Part shown: piece after piece, positions 34,385 to 43,345 of the stretch
How positions within the stretch are numbered: the stretch's first letter is position 1
How the letters are laid out: each line of letters starts with the position of its first letter
Assembly: GCF_047237965.1 (NCBI RefSeq)
Contig: NZ_JBDFLX010000001.1
Location: 3,224,001-3,288,000, forward strand
From: Noviherbaspirillum_A sp047237965
GTDB lineage: Bacteria > Pseudomonadota > Gammaproteobacteria > Burkholderiales > Burkholderiaceae_D
Reading direction: 5' to 3'
Length of the DNA: 64,000 bases
The notes under the pieces: model-generated
Told to the model about the DNA's origin: nothing
The model's input: only the letters and a program-made list of their open reading frames with translations
The model's database searches: none
Translations under genes and position numbers: made by a program

Positions 34385-34577
34385 TGTGTTCCTCTTCTTA
34401 TCGTCGTTATGCACTGAGCCTGGTATAGGCAAGCCGCCTCGCGGCGGCGGCGTCATTGTAGTGGCACGGCTGCGATGCCGTGGACGGTTCCGCCTGCGGT
34501 TTGGCCTGGCGCATGCCGGCGGCTGCCGGCGGCATTTCCTATAATGGGGCCCGGAATCGTGAAGAGAGGATCAAACA

Positions 34578-35015
34578 GTGCAGGGAATCAAACGCAAGGT
34601 GGTGTACGTGAGCGTGTTCGAGGCGATTGCGATCGTGGTGTGCAGCCTGGGCTTTGCCGCGCTGTCGGACCGCAGCCTGGGCCATGCGGGCGTGCTGTCG
34701 GTGGCGACGTCGGCGGTGGCGGTGCTGTGGAATTTTTTCTTTACGATGATGTTCGAGGCGTGGGAAGCGCGCCAGCAGGTGCGCGGCCGCAGCGTGGCGC
34801 GCCGGATCGCGCATGCGGCGATCTTCGAGGCCGGTCTGGTGCTGCTGCTGGTGCCGCTGATTGCCTGGTGGCTGGAAGTGAGCCTGTGGCGCGCGCTGGT
34901 GATGGACCTCGGGCTGGCTGCCTTCTTCCTCGCCTACACCTTTGTCTTCAACTGGTGTTTCGACCGCATCTTCGGCCTGCCGGCCTCGGCAGGCCCGGCG
35001 CCGTCGCGGCCCTGA
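34578..35015 (+). CDS. PACE-family multidrug/biocide efflux protein
   Basis: A 145-residue inner-membrane protein with four helices arranged as two tandem bacterial transmembrane pairs, as in AceI of Acinetobacter. The key acidic residue E15 in YVSVFEAIAIV is present, and FFFTMMFEAWEARQ and YTFVFNWCFDRIFG are typical family segments. PACE proteins export chlorhexidine, short-chain diamines and similar compounds using protons. The start is GTG at 34578, about 10 bases after GAGAGGA. The stop codon lies inside a strong hairpin. Confidence 0.88.
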   Translation: MQGIKRKVVYVSVFEAIAIVVCSLGFAALSDRSLGHAGVLSVATSAVAVLWNFFFTMMFEAWEARQQVRGRSVARRIAHAAIFEAGLVLLLVPLIAWWLEVSLWRALVMDLGLAAFFLAYTFVFNWCFDRIFGLPASAGPAPSRP

Positions 35016-35030
35016 AGCAGGGCCGCGACG
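35002..35030. terminator. strong hairpin overlapping the PACE stop codon
   Basis: A perfect 13-base inverted repeat (CGTCGCGGCCCTG and CAGGGCCGCGACG) with a 3-base loop covers the stop codon of the PACE gene. It sits just before the stop of the convergent TctC gene. There is no U-tract, but the very stable stem and convergent position suggest a shared transcript end. Confidence 0.55.
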
Positions 35031-35049
35031 CGCTCCCGGCTGGCAGTGA

Positions 35050-36039
35050 TCAGCTCTTGGCCTGCAGGCCCAGGCTGTGGATGGTTTCCCGCTCCGCCTC
35101 GTAGGTTTCGCGCGCGAATTTCGTATAGGCGGCGCTGTCGAGATAGATCACCGACTGGTCATACTTTTCCAGCACCGACAGCAGGGCCGGATCTTCCAGC
35201 GACTTCTTGAAGGCGTCATGCAGCTTCTTGACGATGGCCGGGTCCATGCCGGCCGGGCCGGCCACGCCGAACGGCGAATCCGACACGGTCTGGTAGCCCA
35301 GTTCGAGCAGGGTCGGCACATCCGGCCAGCGCTTGGCGCGCTTGCTGCCATACACCGCCAGCAGGCGGCAGCGGCCCGCATCGACGAACGGGCCCCAGCC
35401 GGTGGCGTCGCTGTGGGCCATCACATGGTTGCCCAGCAGCGCCTGCATGCCGTCGGCATTGCCCTTGTAGGGAATGTGCTGCAGCTTGATGCCGGCGCGC
35501 TTGGCGAACTGTTCCATCACCAGGTGCGGCGTGGTGCCGGCGCCGGTGGAGCCATAGGTGAAGGTGTCGGGATTGGCCTTGGCATACTCGACCAGGTCCT
35601 TCATCGACTTGATCGGCGAATCGGCGCGCACCACCAGGCCGAAGGTATAGCCGGTCAGGCAGGCGATATAGCTCAGGTCCTTCAGCGGGTCGAACTGCAC
35701 TTTCTGCATGTGCGGCACGCGGAACACGCCCAGCGGCGTCTGGGTGATGGTGTAGCCGTCCGGCTTGGCCTTGACCATCTCCACCGCGCCGAGGATGCCG
35801 CCGGCGCCCGGCCGGTTTTCCACGATCATCTGCGTGCCCAGCGCCTTGCCGGCGCTTTCGGCGAAGGCGCGCATCACGACGTCGGTGGAGCCGCCCGCCG
35901 GCCACGGGCAGAGCAGCCTGATCGGGCGGGATGGGTAGGCCTGCGCCTGGGCCAGGCCGGGCGCTGCGATCGTGGCGGCGCCGGCGGCCGTGGCTTTCAG
36001 GAAGTCGCGGCGGGTGAAATGGAATCTGCTATCGGTCAT
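35050..36039 (-). CDS. Bug/TctC-family solute receptor with Tat signal
   Basis: A 329-residue receptor. It carries a twin-arginine signal (TRRDFLKATAAGAATIAAPG) rather than a Sec signal, so it is exported folded, possibly with ligand. The family motifs YPSRPIRLLCPWPAGGSTDV, ENRPGAGGILGAVEMVKA and KPDGYTI follow. The ATG at 36039 follows GGAGACCCGC. No transporter genes are adjacent. The divergent region upstream contains three related TTCTGC motifs that may be operators. Confidence 0.9.
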   Translation of the reverse strand: MTDSRFHFTRRDFLKATAAGAATIAAPGLAQAQAYPSRPIRLLCPWPAGGSTDVVMRAFAESAGKALGTQMIVENRPGAGGILGAVEMVKAKPDGYTITQTPLGVFRVPHMQKVQFDPLKDLSYIACLTGYTFGLVVRADSPIKSMKDLVEYAKANPDTFTYGSTGAGTTPHLVMEQFAKRAGIKLQHIPYKGNADGMQALLGNHVMAHSDATGWGPFVDAGRCRLLAVYGSKRAKRWPDVPTLLELGYQTVSDSPFGVAGPAGMDPAIVKKLHDAFKKSLEDPALLSVLEKYDQSVIYLDSAAYTKFARETYEAERETIHSLGLQAKS

Positions 36040-36096
36040 GCGGGTCTCCGGTCGTGTCGGTGGCTGCCATTCAGACACAGTAAGCACGCTTGAATA

Positions 36097-36213
36097 TTCT
36101 GCTATGCAAGACGGTACCCGATGGCGGTAATGTGCTCGGCGCGATCCGCTCGGAACTGGCAAAGCGGTCGCGACATATTGTTCTGCATTGCAGTATTTGA
36201 TTCTGCAATGGAG
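36097..36213. promoter_or_regulatory. three related palindromic motifs upstream of the Tat-dependent TctC gene
   Basis: TTCTGCTATGCAA (36097-36109), TTCTGCATTGCAG (36181-36193, containing the perfect CTGCA-T-TGCAG palindrome) and TTCTGCAATGGAG (36201-36213) lie in the gap between the divergent TctC and GNAT genes, 84 and 20 bases apart. Such spacing, near whole helical turns, suggests cooperative binding of a regulator, for instance of the IclR or LysR type. No such regulator is encoded in the window. The rest of the 453-base gap shows nothing recognisable. Confidence 0.45.
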
Positions 36214-36492
36214 GGCTAGTGTATCGGGTCATGCCAACGCTGTAAATGTACCGGCGACTCTGCCGTTGCGATTCTCCGGGTTGCGGAAAAGTACGGTACG
36301 CACCGGCGCCGGCCCAGCCCTGTGCAGGCGCCACCCGGCCGCGGCTCACGGACCCTGGCCATGCATTGCCGGCAGTGCACGGATGACCGATGATGTCGCC
36401 CTGGCCGGAGCGCCTGGCGCCTGCTGCGCGGCCTTGAGGCAGCCGCCAGCCGTTTTCCATCTTGCCGCAAGTTCTGCCGGAGAAGTTTGTTC

Positions 36493-37032
36493 ATGTCGAT
36501 CAGGTCCGCCGTCGAAGACGACGCATTCGCCATTGCCCGCATCCAGATACTGGCCTGGCGGCAGGCTTATGCCGGCATGATGCCGCAGGATTTTCTGGAC
36601 CGCATGGACAGCGTACGCCGGGTCACCAGCTGGCGGCGCGCCCTTTCTGCGCCGGCGGCAATGGCGACCGATGTGGTGCTCGGCCCAACCGGGGACATCA
36701 TCGGCTTTTTCGTCTATGGTCCGTCGCGCGACGCCGATGCCGCCGCCGGCACCGGCGAGCTGGTGGCCATCAACCTGCTGCCTGCGCATTGGCGGCGCGG
36801 CCTGGGACGCAGCATGATGGCGCGGCTGCTGGCGGCCGCCGCCGAGCAGGGCTGGCAGGCGCTGACATTGTGGGTGCTGGAGACCAATCTGCAGGCCAGG
36901 CAGTTTTACGAGGCGCATGGCTTTGAGGCCGATGGCGCCAGACAGGTCGATCTGAAACTGACCGGCGCGCCGCTGCATCTGGTGCGCTACCGGCGCCTGC
37001 TTTCGATGCCGCCGCACGGCGCGCCGGGCTGA
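36493..37032 (+). CDS. GNAT-family N-acetyltransferase
   Basis: A 179-residue acetyltransferase. SIRSAVEDDAFAIARIQILA starts the fold, and the acetyl-CoA loop is LPAHWRRGLGRSMMARLL (the Q/RxxGxG/A form). The strand ALTLWVLETNLQARQFYEAH and GFEADG complete motif B. The ATG at 36493 follows CCGGAGAAG; a TTG 6 bases earlier is possible. The substrate is unknown; Rim-like or small-molecule acetylation are both possible. Confidence 0.87.
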   Translation: MSIRSAVEDDAFAIARIQILAWRQAYAGMMPQDFLDRMDSVRRVTSWRRALSAPAAMATDVVLGPTGDIIGFFVYGPSRDADAAAGTGELVAINLLPAHWRRGLGRSMMARLLAAAAEQGWQALTLWVLETNLQARQFYEAHGFEADGARQVDLKLTGAPLHLVRYRRLLSMPPHGAPG

Positions 37033-37066
37033 CGCCGCATCCCGATCCGGCCCGTGCCGCGCCGCC

Positions 37067-37339
37067 TCAGACCGGTTTGCGGCCCACCAGGTAGCGCACG
37101 CCTTCCGGGCCGTAGCTCTCGGAGTGCGGCGCATTCGGCGCCAGGTGGAACAGGTCGCCGCGCCGGCAGACCTGTTCCTGGCCGTCCTGCACCAGGCGCA
37201 GTTCACCATCCAGGATCAGCGCCTTGGCTTCGAACGGATGCCGGTGCAGGTCCAGCGCACCGTTCGGTTCGCGCTCCACGGTCACAAGCTGCTCGAAACC
37301 CTCCTGCCGCAGCAGTTCGACGAATTGATCTTGCTCCAT
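37067..37339 (-). CDS. small cupin-domain protein
   Basis: A 90-residue single cupin barrel. Motif 1 is LDLHRHPFEAKALILDGEL (the two His and Glu of the metal site), and motif 2 is LAPNAPHSESYG. The function is unknown; small cupins bind metal ions or sense small ligands. It begins 30 bases after the psd stop on the same strand, so it is probably co-transcribed with psd. Confidence 0.82.
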   Translation of the reverse strand: MEQDQFVELLRQEGFEQLVTVEREPNGALDLHRHPFEAKALILDGELRLVQDGQEQVCRRGDLFHLAPNAPHSESYGPEGVRYLVGRKPV

Positions 37340-37369
37340 GTTGTCTCCCGGTGATTGTCCTGTGCAGGC

Positions 37370-38263
37370 TCAGACGGCGCTGCCGTCCGGTTCGCCGAAA
37401 CTGACATGGGTCTGGCCCATGCGCGGATGGCCCAGGGTTTCGCCCAGCCGCACCGGCCGCGCCGCTTCCCATTCCTGCTGGAAGCCCAGCGTGTTTTCCG
37501 GGAACAGCAGCACCACCGTGGAGCCCAGCAGGAAGCGGCCCATTTCCTCGCCCTTCTTCAGGCTGACCTCGCCCGGCGCATACGTCCATTCCCTTACCTG
37601 CTTCGTGCGCGGCGGATTGACCACGCCATGCCAGACCGTGGCCATGCTGCCGACGATGGTGGCGCCGACCAGCGTCAGCACGAAGGGGCCGTTGTCGGAG
37701 TCGAACACGCAGACCACCCGCTCGTTGCGGGCGAACAGCCCCGGCACGCCGCGCGCCGTGGTCGGATTGACCGAGAACAGCGTGCCGGGGATATAGATCA
37801 TCCGGGTCAGCCGGCCGTCGCACGGCATGTGGATGCGATGGTAGTCGCGCGGGCTCAGGTAGATCGTGGCGAAGCTGCCATTCTGGAACTGCGCCGCCAG
37901 TTTTGCATCGCCGCCCACAAGCGCGGCGGTCGAATAGTAATGGCCCTTGGCCTGGAAAATCTGGTCCTGTTCGATCGGTCCGAACTGGCTGAGCGCACCG
38001 TCGACCGGGCAGATATACGTCGCCTCCGACAGCGGCCGGACGCCCTCGCGCAGCGCGCGGGTGAAGAAGGCATTGAAGCTGTCGTAGCTGGCGATGTCGG
38101 GATTGGCCGCCTCGCTCATGTCGACCCGGTACTTGCGCACGAAGCGCCGGATGATGGCCGTGGTGATGCCGCCCCACCGGCCATTGGCCACCAGGCCGGC
38201 GAATACCGTCATTGCATGTTTGGGGAAAAGGTACTGCGGCAAGACAGCGGTGCGATCGGACAC
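37370..38263 (-). CDS. psd: phosphatidylserine decarboxylase
   Basis: A 297-residue proenzyme that makes phosphatidylethanolamine from phosphatidylserine at the inner membrane. The self-cleavage site is G247-S248-T249 in FLLGSTVVLLF; the serine becomes the pyruvoyl cofactor. The membrane-binding and active-site segment YLSPRDYHRIHMPCDG is intact. The GTG start at 38263 keeps the conserved N-terminus LPQYLFPKHAMTVFAGL; starting at the internal ATG would lose it. The ribosome site is weak. A cupin gene follows in the same direction. Confidence 0.93.
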   Translation of the reverse strand: MSDRTAVLPQYLFPKHAMTVFAGLVANGRWGGITTAIIRRFVRKYRVDMSEAANPDIASYDSFNAFFTRALREGVRPLSEATYICPVDGALSQFGPIEQDQIFQAKGHYYSTAALVGGDAKLAAQFQNGSFATIYLSPRDYHRIHMPCDGRLTRMIYIPGTLFSVNPTTARGVPGLFARNERVVCVFDSDNGPFVLTLVGATIVGSMATVWHGVVNPPRTKQVREWTYAPGEVSLKKGEEMGRFLLGSTVVLLFPENTLGFQQEWEAARPVRLGETLGHPRMGQTHVSFGEPDGSAV

Positions 38264-38481
38264 GGCGGAACCTGTGGCAAAAAGGAATAGAGATTATAGC
38301 GGTGCTCGGGCGCCGGCCACTGCGGCCGGCTGCGGGCAGGCAGCAGACAGACAGCAAAGACAGGCGATTGCCTGGTGTCAAATTCTGTATTTTTTACAGG
38401 CAAATGGGCTGTAACCGGACATCCAGGCTTGACTGTCCCTGCGGTTTGGGCGACATTTCCCGCTTCGCGAAGGAGGATGGC

Positions 38482-39054
38482 ATGGCTGTGGTATCGATAT
38501 CGGAAGCGTCCCGGCTGGTTGGCAAGACCCGCCAGACACTTTACAACGACCGCGACAGCGGAAAGTTGTCGTGGACCACGCTCGAGACAGGCAAGCCGGG
38601 CATCGATACAGCCGAGTTGCAGCGGGTGTATGGCCAGCTGAAACTCAATCCGGTCGGCCAGGCAGTGAGGAATGTCAATTTCGACACCCAGGATGGCGGC
38701 GCGGACAGCACTGTCGACCCGACTGTCCATGCGGTGCTGGAAACCGAACTGAAGGGCGCGCAGCAGCGCATCGAACTGCTGGAGCGCATGCTGTCGCTGG
38801 AAGCGGCGGCGCGTCGGCAGCAGCTGGAATCCCAGCGGGCGGAACTGATGGCCAAGGACCAGATCATCGGCGTGCTGCAAAACCAGATGAAGCTTCTGGA
38901 GTACATCGCGCCGGTCAAACCCGCCAGCCATGACCAGGCGCGGACGGTCGACATGCAGACAGGCCAGACAGCCGATACACAGGCGCCGGCGTCCGCCCGT
39001 CAGGCGTCCAATGGACGCGGCTGGCTGTCCAGGCTCTGGCGACGCGCCGCCTGA
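38482..39054 (+). CDS. HTH and coiled-coil protein, KfrA/plasmid-type
   Basis: A 190-residue protein with an N-terminal helix-turn-helix (SISEASRLVGKTRQTLYNDR). A long coiled-coil region of Glu, Gln, Arg and Leu heptads (about residues 85-145) follows, then a basic C-terminus ending WLSRLWRRAA. This layout recalls plasmid KfrA or entry-exclusion proteins, not a typical chromosomal regulator. AAGGAGG at 38470-38476 marks the ATG at 38482. It stands alone between the psd promoter region and a lipoprotein gene. The function is unknown. Confidence 0.6.
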   Translation: MAVVSISEASRLVGKTRQTLYNDRDSGKLSWTTLETGKPGIDTAELQRVYGQLKLNPVGQAVRNVNFDTQDGGADSTVDPTVHAVLETELKGAQQRIELLERMLSLEAAARRQQLESQRAELMAKDQIIGVLQNQMKLLEYIAPVKPASHDQARTVDMQTGQTADTQAPASARQASNGRGWLSRLWRRAA

Positions 39055-39200
39055 AGCTACTGCTGCCTTTCCAACATCGGTACGCGCACCGTTTGTGAAG
39101 CCGCAAACAGCCTGATCGTCCGCCGGCCGGCCCGATTGACGATGGCCGGTACGCGCGACTAATCTGGATCACCAGCCATCCGATCCGGTATCCGATCATC

Positions 39201-39704
39201 ATGCCTTCCCTGTTCCTCCGTGCCGCTCCCGCCGCGTCCGCCCTGCTGCTTGCCGCCTGCGCCGGCCTCGGCGGCCCCGCCCTTGCGCCGGGCGCGCCCG
39301 AGGCCGAGGTGCTGGCCCGCCTTGGCCAGCCCACCCACGTCTACCAGGACGGCGATGCCCGCCTGCTGGAATACATGCGCGGCCCGATGGGCCAGACCAC
39401 CGACATGGCGCGCATCGGCGCGGACGGCCGGCTGCAGTCCCTGACCCAGGTGCTGACGACAGAAAGCTTCGCGCGCATCGTTCCCGGCGTGACCCGGCAG
39501 GAACAGGTGCTGCGCATCGTCGGCGCGCCAAGCGAAGTCAGGGTCTACCGCCATCCCGGCATGCGGGCCTGGAATTATCCCTACAGGGAAAGCAATGTCT
39601 GGGATTCGATGATGACGATCTACATCGACGACACCGGACTGGTGCGGCGCCTGGAAAACGGTCCCGACCCGCGGCGCATGCCCTCGCACTGGGGCAAGGG
39701 CTGA
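39201..39704 (+). CDS. putative lipoprotein with BamE/SmpA-like repeats
   Basis: A 167-residue protein with a signal peptide and lipobox LLAACAG (Cys at about residue 20). Two similar segments, PEAEVLARLGQPTHVYQDG and TRQEQVLRIVGAPSEVRVYR, resemble the BamE/OmlA fold repeats that sense protein partners at the envelope. The similarity is a pattern match only. Its stop is directly adjacent to the stop of the convergent glycosylase gene, with no base between them. Confidence 0.75.
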   Translation: MPSLFLRAAPAASALLLAACAGLGGPALAPGAPEAEVLARLGQPTHVYQDGDARLLEYMRGPMGQTTDMARIGADGRLQSLTQVLTTESFARIVPGVTRQEQVLRIVGAPSEVRVYRHPGMRAWNYPYRESNVWDSMMTIYIDDTGLVRRLENGPDPRRMPSHWGKG

Positions 39705-40322
39705 TCAGCCCTGTTCCGCCAGCGCCATTGCCACCGCCTGCTGCAGGGCCGGCAGCACATCCTCCCCGAACCACGCATGCCGGCTGAACCAGGGCTGGTT
39801 GCGCGGCGATGGATGCGGCAGCGGCAGCACGGACGGCGCGTAGTCGCGCCAGGCCATCACGGTCTCGGTCAGCGTGGCTTGGGCGCGGTCCCCGAGGAAA
39901 TGCCGCTGCGCATACTGGCCCACCAGCAGGGTCAGGCGGATGTCCGGCAGCTGCGCCAGCAGCCGCTCCAGCCATAGGTCGGCGCATTCGCGGCGCGGCG
40001 GCAGGTCGCCGCCCTTGCCCCGGCCCGGATAGCAATAGGCCATTGGAATGATGGCGATGCGCTCCGGGTCGTAGAACACCGGCGGCGCAATGCCCATCCA
40101 CTCCCGCAGCCGCCTGCCGCTGGCGTCATCCCACGGTATGCCGCTCTTGTGCACCTTCAGGCCGGGCGCCTGGCCAACGATCAGGATCCGCGCGCCGGTG
40201 CCGAGCTGCACCACCGGCCGCGGCCCCAGCGGCAGATGCGCGGCGCAGGCGGTGCAGGCCCGCACTTCGCGCAGCAGGCCGTCGAGTGCGCCGGCCCCGA
40301 GGTTGCCCACCCTTGCAGGCAT
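39705..40322 (-). CDS. uracil-DNA glycosylase family protein
   Basis: A 205-residue member of the uracil-DNA glycosylase superfamily, resembling family 4/5 enzymes. The segment VRACTACAAHLPLGPRPVVQ is followed by ILIVGQAPGLKVHKSG (active-site motif 1, GQAPG) and LPLPHPSPRNQPW (motif 2, HPSPRN). Only two of the usual four iron-sulfur cysteines are seen near the N-terminus. The start is uncertain: ATG 40322 gives a normal length, while ATG 40412 adds 30 residues. The longer open frame to 41045 runs antisense to the CAP-domain gene and is spurious. Confidence 0.85.
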   Translation of the reverse strand: MPARVGNLGAGALDGLLREVRACTACAAHLPLGPRPVVQLGTGARILIVGQAPGLKVHKSGIPWDDASGRRLREWMGIAPPVFYDPERIAIIPMAYCYPGRGKGGDLPPRRECADLWLERLLAQLPDIRLTLLVGQYAQRHFLGDRAQATLTETVMAWRDYAPSVLPLPHPSPRNQPWFSRHAWFGEDVLPALQQAVAMALAEQG

Positions 40323-40472
40323 GTCGCCCGTGCCTTGCGTCGCCGCAGCGTCGCCGCCCGTCGCGCCAAGCCCGCCGGGCAAGGCCACGCGCTGAACTTT
40401 GCATCCTGGCATCAGTCCATCCGCCGGGCAATTGTTTCCGAAAGGCGATGTTTGCTTCTGTTCAACAACAAC

Positions 40473-41156
40473 ATGGAGTCCTCCTTGAAAATCATCCTGC
40501 CACTGCTGCTTGCCGGCGCATCCATCGTCCTGACCGCCTGCGGCGGCGGCGCCGACGAGGCAACCGGCACCCGTCTGCTCTCTTCCTCGGTGGCCGCCAG
40601 CGATGCCAGCCTGCCGACCCAGCTGCTGGCCCGCAAGCGCGTTTCCACCAACAACAACACCGGCTCGACCACACCCACAACGACAACGACCACCACGTCG
40701 GGCGGCAGCCTCGACGCCCGCCTGACCTGCAACCTGCCCAACTTCCAGCAGGAGATACTGGACCGGGTCAACCAGGCGCGCGCCGCCGGCCGCAGCTGCG
40801 GCACCACTTATTACGGCCCGGCGCCGGCGCTGGCCTGGAATACCAACCTGTTCAATGCCGCCAGCGCGCATTCCACCGATATGGCGGCCAACAACTATTT
40901 TTCCCATACCAGCCTGGATGGACGTAACGCCGGCCAGCGCATCACCGGCGCCGGCTACGCCTGGAGCGCGTATGGCGAAAACATCGCCGCCGGGCAGACC
41001 AGCGTGCAGTCCGTGGTGGACGGCTGGCTGGCCAGTCCCGGCCATTGCGCCAACATCATGAACCCCGTCTATGCCGACATCGGCACCGCCTGCGTCGCCA
41101 GCAGCACGTCGAGCTATCCCACCTACTGGACCATGGATCTGGCGCGCCCTTACTAG
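40473..41156 (+). CDS. CAP (CRISP/SCP)-domain secreted lipoprotein
   Basis: A 227-residue protein. The signal peptide ends in a lipobox (VLTACGGG), and a low-complexity Asn/Thr linker (residues 60-75) follows. The CAP domain then shows the signatures HSTDMAANNYFSHTSLDGR, YGENIAAGQ and WLASPGHCANIMNPVYADIG, with the His/Glu cluster of the family. Bacterial CAP proteins are secreted and of mostly unknown function. The start is uncertain: ATG 40473 lacks a clear ribosome site, and TTG 40452 or TTG 40485 are alternatives. It is divergent from the glycosylase gene. Confidence 0.85.
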   Translation: MESSLKIILPLLLAGASIVLTACGGGADEATGTRLLSSSVAASDASLPTQLLARKRVSTNNNTGSTTPTTTTTTTSGGSLDARLTCNLPNFQQEILDRVNQARAAGRSCGTTYYGPAPALAWNTNLFNAASAHSTDMAANNYFSHTSLDGRNAGQRITGAGYAWSAYGENIAAGQTSVQSVVDGWLASPGHCANIMNPVYADIGTACVASSTSSYPTYWTMDLARPY

Positions 41157-41324
41157 TTTCTTTTGCAGCCAGGGCTGGAATATTTTCCCGCCACGCTAAA
41201 GACGAGTTTGTTTCCTGTCGTTAACAAAAGACCGCTCAACCGGGTGGTCGGGCGACATGCCTGAAGGAGACGCCGGTGGCCAGGCCGCCGGCATGACAAC
41301 AAATCAGATCGTCGAGCGTGAACT

Positions 41325-43013
41325 ATGTTTCTGGCTAATTTCAAGGTAAGCACCCGCCTGGCAGCGGGGTTTGGCATCGTCATCCTGCTGCTGGTAGGGA
41401 TCATGGCGCTGGGCATCAACCGTCTTTCGGTGGTCAACGAGGCGTCGGACGTGATTCGCAAGCAGCGCTATCCGGTGATCCGCATGGCGTTCACGGTCAA
41501 CAGCGACATCAATGCCGTCGCCATATCGATGCGCAATGCAGTGCTGTCGGAAAATGAAGAAGTAATCAAGCGCGAGCTCGACAACATCAGGGCCGGATCC
41601 GCCCGCGTCACCGAAAACCTGGAGTGGATAGGCAAGACCCTGACCACCGAAAAAGGCAAGGCGCTCTACAAGACCATCCTCGAGGCCCGTGCGCCCTACC
41701 AGAAGCACCAGGTGGAATTCCTGGCGATGCTGGCCGAAGGCCGCGGCGCGATGGCAATCAACCTGCTGATGCAGACCATGCCCAAGGAGCAGGCGGCCTA
41801 TATGGCGTCGGTGCAGAGCCTGGTGACGCTGGGCGACAAGCTGCTGGAAAAGGCGGGCGAGGACTCGGCGGCGGCCTACGAGAGCGGCCGCGCGCTGATG
41901 CTGGGCCTGGCGGCGGCGGCCATCGCCTTTGCCGCCGTCTTCGCCTGGTGGCTGGCGCGCAGCATCACCGCGCCGCTGGCGCAGGCGGTCGAGATCGCCC
42001 GCACGATTGCCAACGGCGACCTGTCGCGCCGCATCGAGGTGCGCAGCAAGGACGAGACCGGCCAGCTGATGCAGGCGCTGAGGGAGATGTCGGCCAGCCT
42101 GGCCGGCATCGTCGCCGACGTGCGCCGCGGCGCCGACAGCATGACCACCGGCGCGCGTGAAATCGCCTCGGGCAACATGGACCTGTCCTCGCGCACCGAG
42201 CAGCAGGCTTCCTCGCTGGAGGAAACCGCCTCGTCGATGGAGGAACTGACCTCCACCGTGAAGCAGAATGCCGACAACGCCCGCCAGGCCAACCAGCTGG
42301 CGCTCACCGCATCAAGCGTGGCCACCCAGGGCGGCGAAGTGGTGGCCCAGGTGGTCGACACCATGGCCGCCATCGACAGTTCCTCGAAGAAGATCGTCGA
42401 CATCATCGGCGTGATCGACGGCATCGCCTTCCAGACCAACATCCTGGCGCTGAACGCGGCGGTGGAAGCGGCCCGCGCCGGCGAGCAGGGCCGCGGCTTC
42501 GCGGTGGTGGCCACCGAAGTGCGCAGCCTGGCGCAGAAGAGCGCGGCGGCGGCGCGCGAGATCAAGGGCCTGATCGGCGACTCGGTGGAAAAGGTCGAGG
42601 CCGGCGGCCGGCTGGTGGCGCAGGCCGGCGGCACGATCCAGGAAGTGGTGGCCAGCGTGCAGCGGGTGACCGACATCATGGCCGAGATCACCGCAGCCAG
42701 TAATGAGCAGAGCGCCGGCATCGAGCAGGTGAATCAGGCCATTGCGCAGATGGACCAGGTGACGCAGCAGAACGCAGCGCTGGTGGAGGAAGCGGCGGCC
42801 GCCGCCGGTTCGCTGCAGGAGCAGGCCTCGGCGCTGGTGGGCGTGGTCAGCGCTTTCCGGCTTGACCAGGGTAGCCCGGCCGTGCCGCCAGCCAGGCAGG
42901 CAACGCAGGCAACGTCGGCCGCCATCGCGCCGGCGCGGACCGCAGCGCCGGCCGCCCTGCCGGCGAGGCCGCGTCCTTCAGCAGCGCCGGCGGACGGCTG
43001 GGAAGAGTTCTGA
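41325..43013 (+). CDS. methyl-accepting chemotaxis protein
   Basis: A 562-residue chemoreceptor. Order: membrane helix 1 (residues about 10-31), a periplasmic four-helix-bundle sensor, helix 2 (about 187-212), HAMP (about 213-265) and the signalling domain with the conserved hairpin tip IDGIAFQTNILALNAAVEAA. The C-terminus, after an Ala/Pro-rich tether, ends in GWEEF, close to the NWETF-type pentapeptide that docks CheR and CheB. The sensor type (4HB) does not reveal the ligand. No che genes are in the window. Confidence 0.93.
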   Translation: MFLANFKVSTRLAAGFGIVILLLVGIMALGINRLSVVNEASDVIRKQRYPVIRMAFTVNSDINAVAISMRNAVLSENEEVIKRELDNIRAGSARVTENLEWIGKTLTTEKGKALYKTILEARAPYQKHQVEFLAMLAEGRGAMAINLLMQTMPKEQAAYMASVQSLVTLGDKLLEKAGEDSAAAYESGRALMLGLAAAAIAFAAVFAWWLARSITAPLAQAVEIARTIANGDLSRRIEVRSKDETGQLMQALREMSASLAGIVADVRRGADSMTTGAREIASGNMDLSSRTEQQASSLEETASSMEELTSTVKQNADNARQANQLALTASSVATQGGEVVAQVVDTMAAIDSSSKKIVDIIGVIDGIAFQTNILALNAAVEAARAGEQGRGFAVVATEVRSLAQKSAAAAREIKGLIGDSVEKVEAGGRLVAQAGGTIQEVVASVQRVTDIMAEITAASNEQSAGIEQVNQAIAQMDQVTQQNAALVEEAAAAAGSLQEQASALVGVVSAFRLDQGSPAVPPARQATQATSAAIAPARTAAPAALPARPRPSAAPADGWEEF

Positions 43014-43098
43014 TCGTCTGTCGCAGCGCAACAAACAGCGGGGAACCAAGCGTCTCCCCGCGTTTCTGACCGTCATACGATTCGATCGGGGTGGCGCA

Positions 43099-43317
43099 AT
43101 GAAAAATCCCTGGGGCAAGAAAAACCCCTTCATGAGCATGTGGCTTTCCGGCGCAAACGCCGTGGCCGGCGCGGCCCGTGGCCGCGTTGCGGCCGAGGCG
43201 AAACGGCAGGCATCGACTGCGGTCAGCAAGAGCGCCCGCCAGATGACCGAAGCCTGGACCAGCGCACTGACCGGGAAGCCGGCGCCCAAACGGCGCCGCA
43301 GGAAAAGCACCCGCTGA
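43099..43317 (+). CDS. small basic hypothetical protein
   Basis: A 72-residue protein with an amphipathic, alanine-rich middle (SGANAVAGAARGRVAAEAKR) and a strongly basic C-terminus (PKRRRRKSTR). Its composition suggests binding to nucleic acid or to hydrophobic surfaces, as for phasin-like or nucleoid proteins, but no family is recognised. It begins 86 bases after the chemoreceptor gene, and the ribosome site is weak. A GCGGCC/GGCCGC hairpin follows at 43319-43339. Confidence 0.55.
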   Translation: MKNPWGKKNPFMSMWLSGANAVAGAARGRVAAEAKRQASTAVSKSARQMTEAWTSALTGKPAPKRRRRKSTR

Positions 43318-43345
43318 AGCGGCCGGCCGGCAAGGCCGCCTGCCC

